Shown here: positions 44,822 to 53,411 of the stretch, one piece after another
How positions within the stretch are numbered: the first letter of the stretch is position 1
Layout of the letters: each line of letters opens with the position of its first letter
Source: Enterococcus casseliflavus NBRC 100478
GTDB lineage: Bacteria; Bacillota; Bacilli; Lactobacillales; Enterococcaceae
DNA: 64,000 bases
Assembly: GCF_001544095.1 (NCBI RefSeq)
Contig: NZ_BCPT01000001.1
Location: 310,001 to 374,000 of the forward strand
Direction of reading: 5' to 3'
The notes under the pieces: model-generated
Databases searched by the model: none
Seen by the model: only the letters and a program-made list of their open reading frames with translations
Told to the model about the DNA's origin: nothing
Made by a program: the position numbers and the translations under genes

Positions 44822-46306
44822 CTAAGAAACCAAGATTTTTTTCGGATTCAACCGCAAAATGCCCGCGGAAGAGAGTAAGATCGAGCCAAAACTGATCCCT
44901 AGACCGAGTAATGCCAATAAACCAATTTGTTGAGGGGAAACGGTGATTTCTAAGGACTCCACTTCTGCTGATTGGGTGAAGGATGGGAAAGAACCACCAC
45001 GATTTCCGCCCATTTGCGGCATCTCCCCGCCTCCAGGACCAGCGTTTTCAGTGGCTGCTTGATCAGTCGTTGTCTCTGTTTGTTGTGCCAATAATTGCTC
45101 TCCGACGGCATTCCCGACAAGATTGCCGCTAGCGGCCGCGATCCCTAAAGCAAATACCATACAGACAAAAATCTCTGTGAAAAACTGTAGGATCACTTTA
45201 GCCCGTGACTCGCCTAAAGAGAGCAATACACCAATCTCATAACGACGTTCCCGAATCGACATCATCACGATCAACGTCAAAATAATGATACCGGCAGCAG
45301 CAACTAACACAATAATATTTTTTGCAAAGCTAGCGACATTATTTAATGGTGTCAGCATCGACTGATACATTTGATCGTTGGTTTGAATGCTGTAGGTTTC
45401 TGTATCGATCAACCCTTCCGCTTCTTCCACGAATGCTGTCATCTCAGACGGATCACTCAAGGTATAGGTTGCCGAGTCAATGGTGTCCTCATTGCCGCTC
45501 AACGTATTGGCAAGGGTATAAGAAGCAAAGATCGTGTTGGCTGGATTGAGAAAGTTGAACATTTGGCTCATGCTGTTGCCTACTTCACTCGTTTCATAGA
45601 TTCCCTTGATCGTCACTTCGACTTCATTGTACTCTGCATCAGTAATCGAAAACGTATCTCCGACTGCCAAATCATTTGCTTCGGCTAGTGAGGATTCGAT
45701 CAGGACTTGGTTCGTACCTTCATCCTCAGAAGTAATGCCTTCTCCATCCGTGATTGTCGCTGTTCCTTCCGAAAAAGTCGTATACGCCGCACTGCTTGAT
45801 ACACCAGTGATTTGGAAATCACCCGTACTCATATTCCCGCCAGGCATTCCTCCTGGCATACCGTCCATTTGCCCCGTCTCGCTGCTATCGGTTGCTTCTG
45901 ACTCTGTCGATGAGTCACTGCTGGAGATCGGTTCGATCCCGCTGACGGCATCAGCAGAGGTGCTGACTTCAAAACTATATGAGGCAACCCCGTCCAAATC
46001 GGCGATCGCTTGGGCATCAGTAATCGCTACTGGTGTCGATTGAAAACTCCCTGGATCTGGTCGGGTGCTTTGGTCATCGCTGTCAGAAGAAGAGCTCCTT
46101 TGCTGAAAAGCCTGCTCGCGGTTTGCTTGCAACGTCACAGTTGCGCCAACACTTTTCTGGGCATTTTCAGTCGCTACTAGTGCCGCACTGCGAATCGTCA
46201 GACCCACCAATACAAAAATCAAGATTGCAGAAAACACGGCGATCAGCAACAGGCTCCGGCCTTTTTTCGCCCATAAACTTTGGAGACCTCGTTTCAAAAA
46301 ATTCAT
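44822..46306 (-). CDS. FtsX-like (MacB-type) ABC permease with Gly/Met-rich insertions
   Basis: 494 residues. One N-terminal helix (LLLIAVFSAILIFVLVGL), a large extracellular MacB_PCD-like domain (residues about 45-330), then three helices with the FtsX core (MMSIRERRYEIGVLLSLGES). Two low-complexity extracellular stretches stand out: MDGMPGGMPGGNMSTG near 155 and GPGGGEMPQMGGNRGG near 430. It lies 170 bp after the carbohydrate-binding lipoprotein gene and has its own putative response-regulator box. Export or surface remodelling is likely; the substrate is unknown. Confidence 0.88.
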   Translation of the reverse strand: MNFLKRGLQSLWAKKGRSLLLIAVFSAILIFVLVGLTIRSAALVATENAQKSVGATVTLQANREQAFQQRSSSSDSDDQSTRPDPGSFQSTPVAITDAQAIADLDGVASYSFEVSTSADAVSGIEPISSSDSSTESEATDSSETGQMDGMPGGMPGGNMSTGDFQITGVSSSAAYTTFSEGTATITDGEGITSEDEGTNQVLIESSLAEANDLAVGDTFSITDAEYNEVEVTIKGIYETSEVGNSMSQMFNFLNPANTIFASYTLANTLSGNEDTIDSATYTLSDPSEMTAFVEEAEGLIDTETYSIQTNDQMYQSMLTPLNNVASFAKNIIVLVAAAGIIILTLIVMMSIRERRYEIGVLLSLGESRAKVILQFFTEIFVCMVFALGIAAASGNLVGNAVGEQLLAQQTETTTDQAATENAGPGGGEMPQMGGNRGGSFPSFTQSAEVESLEITVSPQQIGLLALLGLGISFGSILLSSAGILRLNPKKILVS

Positions 46307-46342
46307 CTTTGTTCCTCCTGAATGGCAAATTATTGTATTTCG

Positions 46343-46375
46343 ACTATAAGAACCTTAGCTTAAATTGAACTTAAA
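46343..46375 (-). promoter_or_regulatory. Response-regulator box and -10 of the FtsX/ATPase unit
   Basis: On the minus strand TTTAAG-TTCAA-TTTAAG (46375-46359) is a direct repeat with 11-bp period. Exactly 10 bp further is TATAGT (46343-46348), 37 bp before the FtsX ATG. A near-identical arrangement lies upstream of the VTC gene (49771-49803). Direct repeats of one helical turn replacing the -35 are typical of OmpR/PhoB-type activation. Confidence 0.65.
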
Positions 46376-46476
46376 TCTTCCCCTGATTTTTCAAAACGTT
46401 GGAACAGACCGCAGCTGTCTTCTGCGATCTGCACGTTTTATTGATGACCCCAAGGGAATGATCGAGGAACCTTCAA

Positions 46477-48333
46477 CTAACGGCCAAAGCCGCCGCCCAT
46501 TTGATTGGTTGTCGCTGTCGCTCCTGATTGGGTCAAGTTGGCGATCGTTTCCGTGACGGGCAACGTTCCTAATTCCGTCCCATCACTAAGGGTCCCACCA
46601 GCATAATAACCAGAAACAGCTTGCGCATCATTCGTTCCCCCACTGACCAATGTATAGCTGCTATCCGTCAAATCTGGGCTAGAAAGAACCACATGTTGGT
46701 AGCTTTTACTTGGTGCATAGGACAAGATCGTCTGTCCTTGACTATCCTTTAAGGTCACAAGGGTCTCTGTTGCTTGGGTTTGATCGAAACTGATCCCGAT
46801 CGACTGTTGACTTCCCCCACTGACATTCATGGCCATATCGGTCGTACCAGCAGCTAACAAGACACCGCCAGTGATTTCAAACGTCCCGTTATAATCCAAA
46901 GCGCCATTGCCACCGGTCGTTGGACCATTTACGATGACGACCCCATCACTCATAGTGACATTGCCGTTACTGTCCAGGCCATCCCCTTCGGCATCGACCA
47001 CCAACGTCCCACCAGTGATTGTGATTTGTTTGCTGTCATCTGCGGTATCGCCACCGCCAGGACCGCCACCAAAGCTGTCTTGCCCAAATTGGCCAGTGGT
47101 TTCCTCTGTATCACTGCCGCCACCGGCATTGATCCCGTCATCGCTAGCCACGACATGTGTCGTACCACCAGCAATCGTGATCACACTTGCTTCTAGTCCT
47201 TCATAGGATTCTTCGATAGCAATCGTCCCATCGGAGATCGTCAATTCATTGTCCGCATGTATGCCGTCGTCACCACTGTTGGCAGTGATCGTACCACCTG
47301 TGATGTTGATGGTATCGTTGGCATGCAGGCTATCATCTGCACTATCGATCGCAAAGGTACCGCTGCTGATGGTCATCACACCGCCAGCTTTCAATCCTTT
47401 GTAGCTTTCATCCGTCACTAGCGACTGACTTTGTGCCCCGTCAGCCGTTTTGATCGTGAGATCGGCTGATTGGATGCTTAAATTTGTTTCTGCTTGGATG
47501 CCATCACGCCCACTTTGGATCGTAAAGGTACCGCCATCGATCGCAACGTAGCCTTTTTCCGCATCTTCCGAATTATTCGCTTGGATGCCATCTCCTTCAG
47601 TGGTGTTCAGTGTGTAGTTCCCTGCCAAGATCGACACGGAATCTTTTCCTTTGATGGCATTGTTTTTCGCTGTGATCTCAATCGTGCCACCAGCTAAAAC
47701 CAAATCATCTTTGCTGCGCAGCCCGTTGCTGTAATTTCCTGTGATCACCAACGTTCCATCACCGTTGATGGACAAATCTTCTTTACTATAAAAAGCGGCA
47801 TCTGGTTCCGTCTCACCTTCCGCCAAGGTGTAGCTGCTGCCATCTATCAGAGTATTTGTCGTATCACTGGCTAAGGTCGTGATGACTTTTTCTGCTTGTT
47901 CGATGACGACTGCCGCCCCGTCTTCATTGGTGATCGTGACACCCGCAAAGATCAGATGGACTTTTTCTTCTTTATTGACGTTGACAACCAGTTGACCATT
48001 ACTTAAGGAACCGCTGACGACATAGGTACCAGCTTGCGTGATCGTCACCGTTTGGTCTTCCACTGCAACGCCATCAACAGCCGTCGTATCGCCGTCATTC
48101 AATTCAAGTTGCGTGGCGGTCGCCTCATCGTAGGAGGCATCCACGTCTTCTTCTTCGTAACTGCCATAATAGTCCGTAGCATCATCAAGAGTCGTTGCAA
48201 CGTTGGTCACTGCGGCAGAACCTGATACAGCCGCTGCAGAACTGGAGCTGCTGCTCGTGCTACTACTATCGGTTTGCCCACAAGCGCCTAAGAGCAGCGA
48301 TGAGAGTAAGAGCGGATAAATGAGTTTTTTCAT
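46477..48333 (-). CDS. Carbohydrate-binding beta-helix lipoprotein (Cthe_2159/DUF4353 type)
   Basis: 618 residues. Signal peptide with lipobox LGAC (Cys18) and a Ser-rich linker, then a long right-handed beta-helix made of repeats such as GNYTLNTTEGDGIQANN, GGTFTIQSGRDGIQAE and GGTITANSGDDGIHAD (roughly residues 130-470). Many Asp residues on the turns suggest calcium binding. The C-terminus ends in a Gly/Met-rich tail (NQMGGGFGR). The Cthe_2159 family binds acidic polysaccharides or cellulose. In genomes it often travels with VTC and DUF4956 genes, as here, 15 bp after DUF4956. Confidence 0.85.
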   Translation of the reverse strand: MKKLIYPLLLSSLLLGACGQTDSSSTSSSSSSAAAVSGSAAVTNVATTLDDATDYYGSYEEEDVDASYDEATATQLELNDGDTTAVDGVAVEDQTVTITQAGTYVVSGSLSNGQLVVNVNKEEKVHLIFAGVTITNEDGAAVVIEQAEKVITTLASDTTNTLIDGSSYTLAEGETEPDAAFYSKEDLSINGDGTLVITGNYSNGLRSKDDLVLAGGTIEITAKNNAIKGKDSVSILAGNYTLNTTEGDGIQANNSEDAEKGYVAIDGGTFTIQSGRDGIQAETNLSIQSADLTIKTADGAQSQSLVTDESYKGLKAGGVMTISSGTFAIDSADDSLHANDTINITGGTITANSGDDGIHADNELTISDGTIAIEESYEGLEASVITIAGGTTHVVASDDGINAGGGSDTEETTGQFGQDSFGGGPGGGDTADDSKQITITGGTLVVDAEGDGLDSNGNVTMSDGVVIVNGPTTGGNGALDYNGTFEITGGVLLAAGTTDMAMNVSGGSQQSIGISFDQTQATETLVTLKDSQGQTILSYAPSKSYQHVVLSSPDLTDSSYTLVSGGTNDAQAVSGYYAGGTLSDGTELGTLPVTETIANLTQSGATATTNQMGGGFGR

Positions 48334-48348
48334 AAGAGGTTCCTCCTT

Positions 48349-49026
48349 CTACAGCTCATCGCGGTTAGCGGTGAGCTTGCCTAAAACAACGGGTAAATTG
48401 CCATTACGAACCCGAACTTCATCAATGATTTGTTTTTCTTGCGCTTGGTCTTTTAACAGCAACTGATAACGCAACTCATATAAGCTCCCCATCGTGGTCG
48501 TTCGAACCGATGTCAGTTTGGCAGAATACGTATATTTTTCAAAGAGATCATCGAATAGTTGCGGATAATCCAAATCTTCTGGAATCGTGACTTTCAGTTC
48601 TCGTTCACTCGTGGCTTGTCGATCGCCAAAGGGTACCGTGTATAAAAGGGTCAAGAAAAGCGCCACGATGATGGAAAAAATCACGACATAGCCGACGTAG
48701 CCCATCCCAGTTGCCAGACCGATCCCCATCGACCAAAAGACGCTGGTGATCTCTCTAGACCCTCCTGGAACCGAGCGGAAACGAATCAAACTGAAGGCGC
48801 CTAAGATCGCCACACCTGTGCCAAGATTGCCGTTGACTAGCATGATCACGGATTGAACGAGGATCGGTAAGACCGCCAAGGTAATGACGAAGTTTTTTGT
48901 GTAGACATTGCGGATCATATGGATCGCCGCTACCAATATTCCTAAAAGCAATGAGGCGGCGATACAGATCAATAGGCTACGCCATTCAAGGGTGCTCGTA
49001 TCGCCAGAAAACAGACTAGATAACAT
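48349..49026 (-). CDS. DUF4956 family membrane protein
   Basis: 225 residues starting MLSSLFSGDTSTLEW at 49026 with an AAGGAGG site inside the preceding gene (11-bp overlap); the longer frame lacks support. Four membrane helices (about 15-130), with GNLGTGVAILGAFSLIRFRSVPG conserved in DUF4956, and a cytoplasmic C-terminal alpha/beta domain. Partner of the VTC-domain protein. Function unknown. Confidence 0.85.
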   Translation of the reverse strand: MLSSLFSGDTSTLEWRSLLICIAASLLLGILVAAIHMIRNVYTKNFVITLAVLPILVQSVIMLVNGNLGTGVAILGAFSLIRFRSVPGGSREITSVFWSMGIGLATGMGYVGYVVIFSIIVALFLTLLYTVPFGDRQATSERELKVTIPEDLDYPQLFDDLFEKYTYSAKLTSVRTTTMGSLYELRYQLLLKDQAQEKQIIDEVRVRNGNLPVVLGKLTANRDEL

Positions 49027-49738
49027 GTAACCATTCCTCCTTCTTGAACAAATGCCGTTGATACGTTTGGGCATATTTCGAAAAGCTACCTTTGCGCACG
49101 CTGTATTTGTTCAACAACTCCACAAACCATAACGGATAAGCGCCGAGGGCTTTCACTTCCATCAACACCCCGATTTCAGGTGCTACCAGCGCCCCCTCAC
49201 TGCCAGAACCGAACATAAGATCATAGGTGCGAAAGCGAATGTTTTGGTCGAATGTCACGCGAAATTCACTATCATCATCAATAAACAGCGACAAGCGATC
49301 ATAGGCAATCAAGACTTTTGGCAGCAAGTCTGGGTTTTGCTTAAATAGCCAGTGGATCTCTGCAGCGATTTGCGGTGCTTCTACCATTGATGGCAAGACC
49401 CCTGTTTGCAACCAGCGGCAATAGTCAGCATAGGGCAGCGGGATTCGGCGTTTGTAGACCACGCCATTGACTTTCTTTTTGATCTCTAAAAAAATCAACT
49501 GCTGCTCTGTCGGTATGCCATAGCTGCGGACCCGAAATTTTTCTTTGTATTTCGGTTTGTCCATCGAATGACGAATAAAGCGGTAATCGTGGGTATCGTA
49601 ATACAAGGACATAATCGTGTGTTGCCCATATTCATCGATCGCCATTTTTTGCTGCAACTCGCCAAGAAATGCTGGAAATTGCTCCTTGGCTATTAAATAT
49701 TTTGTCTCTTTTCTTTGAAAGACTTTTTTTAATTTCAT
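49016..49738 (-). CDS. VTC domain protein (polyphosphate polymerase-like)
   Basis: 240 residues starting MKLKKVFQRKETKYLI at 49738 with a GGGAGG site. The tunnel fold of the VTC/CYTH superfamily is indicated by basic and acidic strands: RKETKYLI, YYDTHDYRF, KEKFRVRSYG, FLEIKKKV, YKRRIPL, KVLIAYDRLSLF and LMEVKAL...YSVRKGSFSKYAQ. Yeast Vtc4 uses such residues to make polyphosphate from ATP. In bacteria VTC genes beside DUF4956 and beta-helix lipoproteins have no proven role. First gene of the operon. Confidence 0.85.
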   Translation of the reverse strand: MKLKKVFQRKETKYLIAKEQFPAFLGELQQKMAIDEYGQHTIMSLYYDTHDYRFIRHSMDKPKYKEKFRVRSYGIPTEQQLIFLEIKKKVNGVVYKRRIPLPYADYCRWLQTGVLPSMVEAPQIAAEIHWLFKQNPDLLPKVLIAYDRLSLFIDDDSEFRVTFDQNIRFRTYDLMFGSGSEGALVAPEIGVLMEVKALGAYPLWFVELLNKYSVRKGSFSKYAQTYQRHLFKKEEWLHVI

Positions 49739-49770
49739 AAAAATGTTCCTCCCTTGAAATCCATGCACTG

Positions 49771-49803
49771 AATTTACGGCAGCTATCTTAAATGCAGCTT
49801 AAG
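49771..49803 (-). promoter_or_regulatory. Response-regulator box and -10 of the VTC-DUF4956-lipoprotein operon
   Basis: On the minus strand CTTAAG-CTGCA-TTTAAG (49803-49787) has the same TTAAG-N6-TTAAG core as the box at 46359, and TAAATT (49771-49776) follows after exactly 10 bp. It lies between the VTC gene and the divergent response-regulator gene, the natural place for its binding site. Confidence 0.65.
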
Positions 49804-49870
49804 ACAAAACAGTTTTTTTAAGCATTTTTTATGCTATTCGTGCTATTCTTATCCTTAAAGAGGTGGGAAC

Positions 49871-50545
49871 ATGATTAAACTATTAGTGATCGAAGATGAC
49901 AAAACATTATCTGATAATATGAAAGAAATCGTCAGCGAGATCGGTGACGTCACACAAGCCTATGATGGCAGTGAAGGCTTATACGAGGCAGAAACGGGGA
50001 TCTATGATTTGATTATTCTCGACTTGATGATGCCAGAGATGAACGGTTATGAGGTGCTTTCTGCCCTAAGAAAAAAAGGACTCCAAACACCCGTCCTGAT
50101 TTTAACAGCCAAAGACGGCTTAGAAGACAAAGTGACCGGTTTTCAAAAAGGGGCAGATGATTATTTGACCAAGCCTTTTTATCGGGAAGAATTATTGATG
50201 CGGATCAAAGCGTTGCTAAAACGCTCCTTAGGTTTGTTCAATGAAAATACCCTGGAATATAACGGATTGCTGTGCAACCTTGGCACCAATGAGGTCAGTT
50301 ACCAAGGGCAGCTTTTGCCGATCCAAGGGAAAGAATTTGAGCTGCTGCTTTATTTTCTACAAAATAGAAACATTATTTTGACCAAGGAACAGATTTTTGA
50401 TCGCATCTGGGGATTTGATTCAGAAACGACCTTGACTGTCGTCGAAGTCTATATGAGCAATCTGCGGAAACACTTGCGCCAGACAGGAATCGACAAAGAG
50501 ATCCGTACGTTGCGAAATGTCGGCTATATTATGCAAGGAGCCTAG
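49871..50545 (+). CDS. OmpR-family response regulator
   Basis: 224 residues. Receiver domain with acidic pocket (EDD near residue 8) and phospho-acceptor Asp in LIILDLMMPEMNGYEVL (about 52), Lys in LTKPFYREEL near 102, then a winged-helix DNA-binding domain (EQIFDRIWGFDSETTLTVVEVYMSNLRKHLR). ATG at 49871 with an AAAGAGGTGGG site. Divergent from the envelope operon and 3 bp before its kinase gene. It is the likely activator binding the TTAAG-N6-TTAAG boxes. Confidence 0.94.
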   Translation: MIKLLVIEDDKTLSDNMKEIVSEIGDVTQAYDGSEGLYEAETGIYDLIILDLMMPEMNGYEVLSALRKKGLQTPVLILTAKDGLEDKVTGFQKGADDYLTKPFYREELLMRIKALLKRSLGLFNENTLEYNGLLCNLGTNEVSYQGQLLPIQGKEFELLLYFLQNRNIILTKEQIFDRIWGFDSETTLTVVEVYMSNLRKHLRQTGIDKEIRTLRNVGYIMQGA

Positions 50546-50548
50546 TCT

Positions 50549-51865
50549 ATGAATAAAGAACGCTCTAAGAGACAACGGCTGCACTCCTTTCTCCTAAATG
50601 TCAGTGCCTTTGCGTTGGTTTTCTTACTTTTAGGAACGATCGTCCTCCAATTGTTCAACCAATCGGCTTATCGGCAAACCGACATTTCTTTGGAACAAGC
50701 AGTCAAAGATACCCGCTTGATCCAAGCAGAGATCAGCGCTTCGCAATCCAATCTAGAGGTATTGCCACCAGATAGTGCCATGCCAAAGATCCCTGGGACC
50801 AATCGCTTCAATACCCAGTTGATTCTCTGGTCTGAAGACGGTGAGATATTAAACAAGCAGACCTTGGGCGGCCGCTTTTCACAACTGGCGAGTTTATCTT
50901 TAGATACAAGCCACTTAGACAGTATCATATCTTTTTCAGTGGTGGATCAGTCCTTGTCAGAGGAAGAAGAGACCCTTTTGTTTCGTTCGATCACCACCAA
51001 AGCGCCAACAAATGATGCTGGTGTCGGCTATATCCAAGTCTTGGCGAACACTAACCAAATCAAAAATGCGATGAACAATTTCCAAACGATTTTGATTTTA
51101 TCGATGATCTTTTTCTGGATTCTTTCGATCGGGATCAGCTACTTGCTTTCCAGCTTGAACATGCGCCCGATTTTAGCCTCGTGGAAGAAACAACAAGAAT
51201 TTGTCGAAAATGCTTCTCACGAGCTGCGCACACCATTGACGATCATTCAAAACAGTCTGGAGCGCCTGTTTACCAAGCCCAATCATACGATCATTGAAGA
51301 ATCTGAAAGCATTGCCCAAGCGTTAGCGGAAACCCGGCGGCTGACTGGTTTAACGGCGGACCTGCTGACGATCGCCCGCAGTGATTCCAATCAACTGCTG
51401 TTAACGAAAGAAACCGTCGAATTAGCTCCGTTTATCGATGACTTAGTCAAACCTTTCAAAGAAATTGCCGAATTGGATCAAAAACATTTTGTTGTCGAAA
51501 ACTTTGCCAAAACGACCGCTTGCTTTGACCAAAAGAAAATTCATCAAGTCCTCGTGATTCTCCTAGATAATGCCTTAAAATATACCAGCAGCAGTGATAA
51601 AATCACCCTCTTATCGGAGATTTCTAACAAGCAATGGCTGATCGAGGTCAAAAACACAGGACCAGCCATTTCCGATGAAGAAAAAGCCCGTATCTTTGAC
51701 CGCTTCTACCGCGAGGATCGTTCCCGCTCCAAAGAGACCGGCGGCTATGGTTTAGGCTTAGCAATCGCCAAGCAAATCGTCGAAGAGCACAAAGGACAAA
51801 TCCAGGTCAAAGATTTGCAGCCACGAGGGGTTATTTTTCAGATTCGCTTACCTAAAGAAGGATAA
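50549..51865 (+). CDS. Sensor histidine kinase
   Basis: 438 residues. Two membrane helices (about 13-38 and 172-196) flank an extracellular sensor domain of about 135 residues with no named fold. The H-box is NASHELRTPLT near 222, N-box LLDNALKY near 340, G-boxes DRFYREDRSRS and GYGLGLAIA. It has no clear HAMP domain. It pairs with the response regulator 3 bp upstream. Signal unknown; the regulated neighbours suggest a cell-envelope or surface-polymer cue. Confidence 0.94.
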   Translation: MNKERSKRQRLHSFLLNVSAFALVFLLLGTIVLQLFNQSAYRQTDISLEQAVKDTRLIQAEISASQSNLEVLPPDSAMPKIPGTNRFNTQLILWSEDGEILNKQTLGGRFSQLASLSLDTSHLDSIISFSVVDQSLSEEEETLLFRSITTKAPTNDAGVGYIQVLANTNQIKNAMNNFQTILILSMIFFWILSIGISYLLSSLNMRPILASWKKQQEFVENASHELRTPLTIIQNSLERLFTKPNHTIIEESESIAQALAETRRLTGLTADLLTIARSDSNQLLLTKETVELAPFIDDLVKPFKEIAELDQKHFVVENFAKTTACFDQKKIHQVLVILLDNALKYTSSSDKITLLSEISNKQWLIEVKNTGPAISDEEKARIFDRFYREDRSRSKETGGYGLGLAIAKQIVEEHKGQIQVKDLQPRGVIFQIRLPKEG

Positions 51866-51878
51866 AGGAGAAAAACAA

Positions 51879-52352
51879 ATGCAGGTCATCACCCTTAAAG
51901 AACACCCTGAATACTTAGCAGAAGCCATTCGTTACTTCCAAAATCAGTGGGCTAGCCCCGATTCCCTCATGGTTTATGAGGATAGCCTGACCCATAGTTT
52001 TTCAGCAAATCCTTTGCCGCAATGGCTGCTGCTGGTCAATGAAGAAATTGCAGCAGACGGACGTTATCAAATCATCGGCTGTGGCGGCTTGATCCCCAAC
52101 GACTTCATCAGTCGGATGGATTTGACCCCTTGGCTTTGCGCCTTGTATGTGGACCCTTTGTGGCGTGGCCAAGGCGGTGCCCGCCTTTTGATCGAAACAG
52201 CTAAACAGCGCGCTGCTGGAGCTGGTTTTGATTCTCTGTATCTATGTACGGATCTTTCTACTTTTTATGAGCAGTTTGCTTTCGAACCGATCGGCACTGG
52301 CTACCACCCTTGGGGAGAGCCTTCCACCATCTATCGCTGTTCTCTCACGTAA
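51879..52352 (+). CDS. GNAT family N-acetyltransferase
   Basis: 157 residues. The acetyl-CoA loop is LYVDPLWRGQGGARLLIETA (V/I-x-P-x-x-R-G-x-G pattern, one Gly replaced), followed by SLYLCTDLSTFYEQFAFEPIG, a typical GNAT C-terminal half. The substrate is unknown. It lies 13 bp after the kinase gene and ends in a terminator, so it is the third gene of the two-component operon. Confidence 0.88.
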   Translation: MQVITLKEHPEYLAEAIRYFQNQWASPDSLMVYEDSLTHSFSANPLPQWLLLVNEEIAADGRYQIIGCGGLIPNDFISRMDLTPWLCALYVDPLWRGQGGARLLIETAKQRAAGAGFDSLYLCTDLSTFYEQFAFEPIGTGYHPWGEPSTIYRCSLT

Positions 52353-52360
52353 ATAAACAA

Positions 52361-52396
52361 AAAAAAGCTGTGAACAAAATTGTTCACAGCTTTTTT
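52361..52396 (+). terminator. Terminator of the two-component/GNAT operon
   Basis: GCTGTGAACAA (52367-52377) with TTGTTCACAGC (52380-52390) followed by six Ts. As run to both sides, so it can work on either strand. Confidence 0.92.
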
Positions 52397-52423
52397 CACT
52401 CACAGTACTATTGCTAGTAGAAT
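52395..52423 (+). promoter_or_regulatory. Promoter of the candidate structured RNA
   Basis: TTCACT (52395-52400), 17 bp, TAGAAT (52418-52423), predicting a start near 52430. The -35 begins in the T tract of the previous terminator. Confidence 0.5.
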
Positions 52424-52429
52424 ACCCTA

Positions 52430-52588
52430 TCTCCACAAAAGGAATATTCCGACACCCTACAAATCCGGTAGGTTGCTTACGCGGTGTGCCTCTGCTATCA
52501 ATCTGGTCAGCTAATGCTAGACCTTCTCGACTCGTCGCATGAGGATTACTTTACCATAAAATTAGTCGGAATACTACTGTTTTTTTTT
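52430..52588 (+). ncRNA. Candidate structured non-coding RNA
   Basis: TATTCCGAC (52445-52453) pairs perfectly with GTCGGAATA (52565-52573), closing a 110-nt interior with at least two local hairpins: CCTAC/GTAGG around 52456-52472 and GGTCAGC/GCTAGACC around 52505-52522. A further possible stem lies near 52528-52544. Nine Ts (52580-52588) end it, as in intrinsic termination. A promoter sits at the right distance upstream. A 74-codon frame overlapping it has no ribosome-binding site. It does not match a T-box, 6S, tmRNA, SRP or riboswitch core that I know. Confidence 0.55.
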
Positions 52589-52590
52589 AT

Positions 52591-52646
52591 AAAATCAAAA
52601 ACTGCGGATAAACATCTTTCAAGAAAGAGCACTTATCAGCAGTTTT
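52591..52646 (-). terminator. Terminator of udk
   Basis: AAAACTGC (52639-52646 on the minus strand) pairs with GCAGTTTT (52598-52605), extended by GATAAG/TTTATC-like pairing, and is followed by TTTTTGATTTT. It lies 58 bp after the udk stop. Confidence 0.7.
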
Positions 52647-52704
52647 ACATGAACCAGTTGTTTCTTCTCAAAAGAAACGTTCAAATCGATGGATTCAAGA
52701 AACC

Positions 52705-53328
52705 TTAGGATAAGAAGGTTGCCACTTTGGTCGTAATCAAATCAATGGCTACGTGGTTTTCGCCGCCTTCTGGTACGATGACATCAGCATACCGTTTTGT
52801 CGGTTCGATAAATTGATGATACATCGGTTTTACGACCGTCAAGTATTGTTCGATTACAGAATCCAACGTCCGGCCACGTTCTTCCATATCACGTTTGATT
52901 CGGCGAATAATCCGAATATCATCGTCTGTATCAACATAAAGTTTAATATCCATTAAATTACGTAATCGCTCATCTTCTAAAATCAAGATCCCTTCCAAGA
53001 TAATGACTTCTTTGGGTTCTTGAATGATCGTTGCTTCGCTGCGAGTATGAGCGACATAATCATAGACAGGTTTTTCGATCGTTTGATATGCAAGCAGCTG
53101 CTGCAAGTGATCGATCAACAAATCAGTATCAAATGCAAAAGGATGGTCATAGTTGGTGTTCAACCGTTCTTCAAAGCTCAGATCACTTTGGTCTTTATAG
53201 TAGGAGTCTTGTTCAAGCATCATAATAGAATGGTTGGGGAAATGATTAAAGATCGCCCGACTCACGCTTGTTTTTCCACTACCTGATCCACCTGTCACAC
53301 CAATAATAATGGGCTTGCCATTCGTCAT
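52705..53328 (-). CDS. udk: Uridine kinase
   Basis: 207 residues. P-loop [17 protein letters not shown] at the N-terminus, substrate segments [13 protein letters not shown] and YDYVAHTRS, and the LID region [17 protein letters not shown]. It phosphorylates uridine and cytidine for pyrimidine salvage, a pathway that also uses Upp encoded at the right edge of the window. ATG at 53328 with an AAAGAGG site. Confidence 0.96.
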   Translation of the reverse strand: MTNGKPIIIGVTGGSGSGKTSVSRAIFNHFPNHSIMMLEQDSYYKDQSDLSFEERLNTNYDHPFAFDTDLLIDHLQQLLAYQTIEKPVYDYVAHTRSEATIIQEPKEVIILEGILILEDERLRNLMDIKLYVDTDDDIRIIRRIKRDMEERGRTLDSVIEQYLTVVKPMYHQFIEPTKRYADVIVPEGGENHVAIDLITTKVATFLS

Positions 53329-53411
53329 TCAATTAACCTCTTTCATCTTAAAAAATTCACACTGGTTCTATTATAGCGAAAATTCGGCAAATTACTACTG
53401 TTTCTGTAGAA

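Noticed and set aside
52484-52708. 74-codon plus-strand frame over the candidate RNA
   Set aside because: No ribosome-binding site; the T9 terminator interrupts it, and the RNA structure explains the sequence better.
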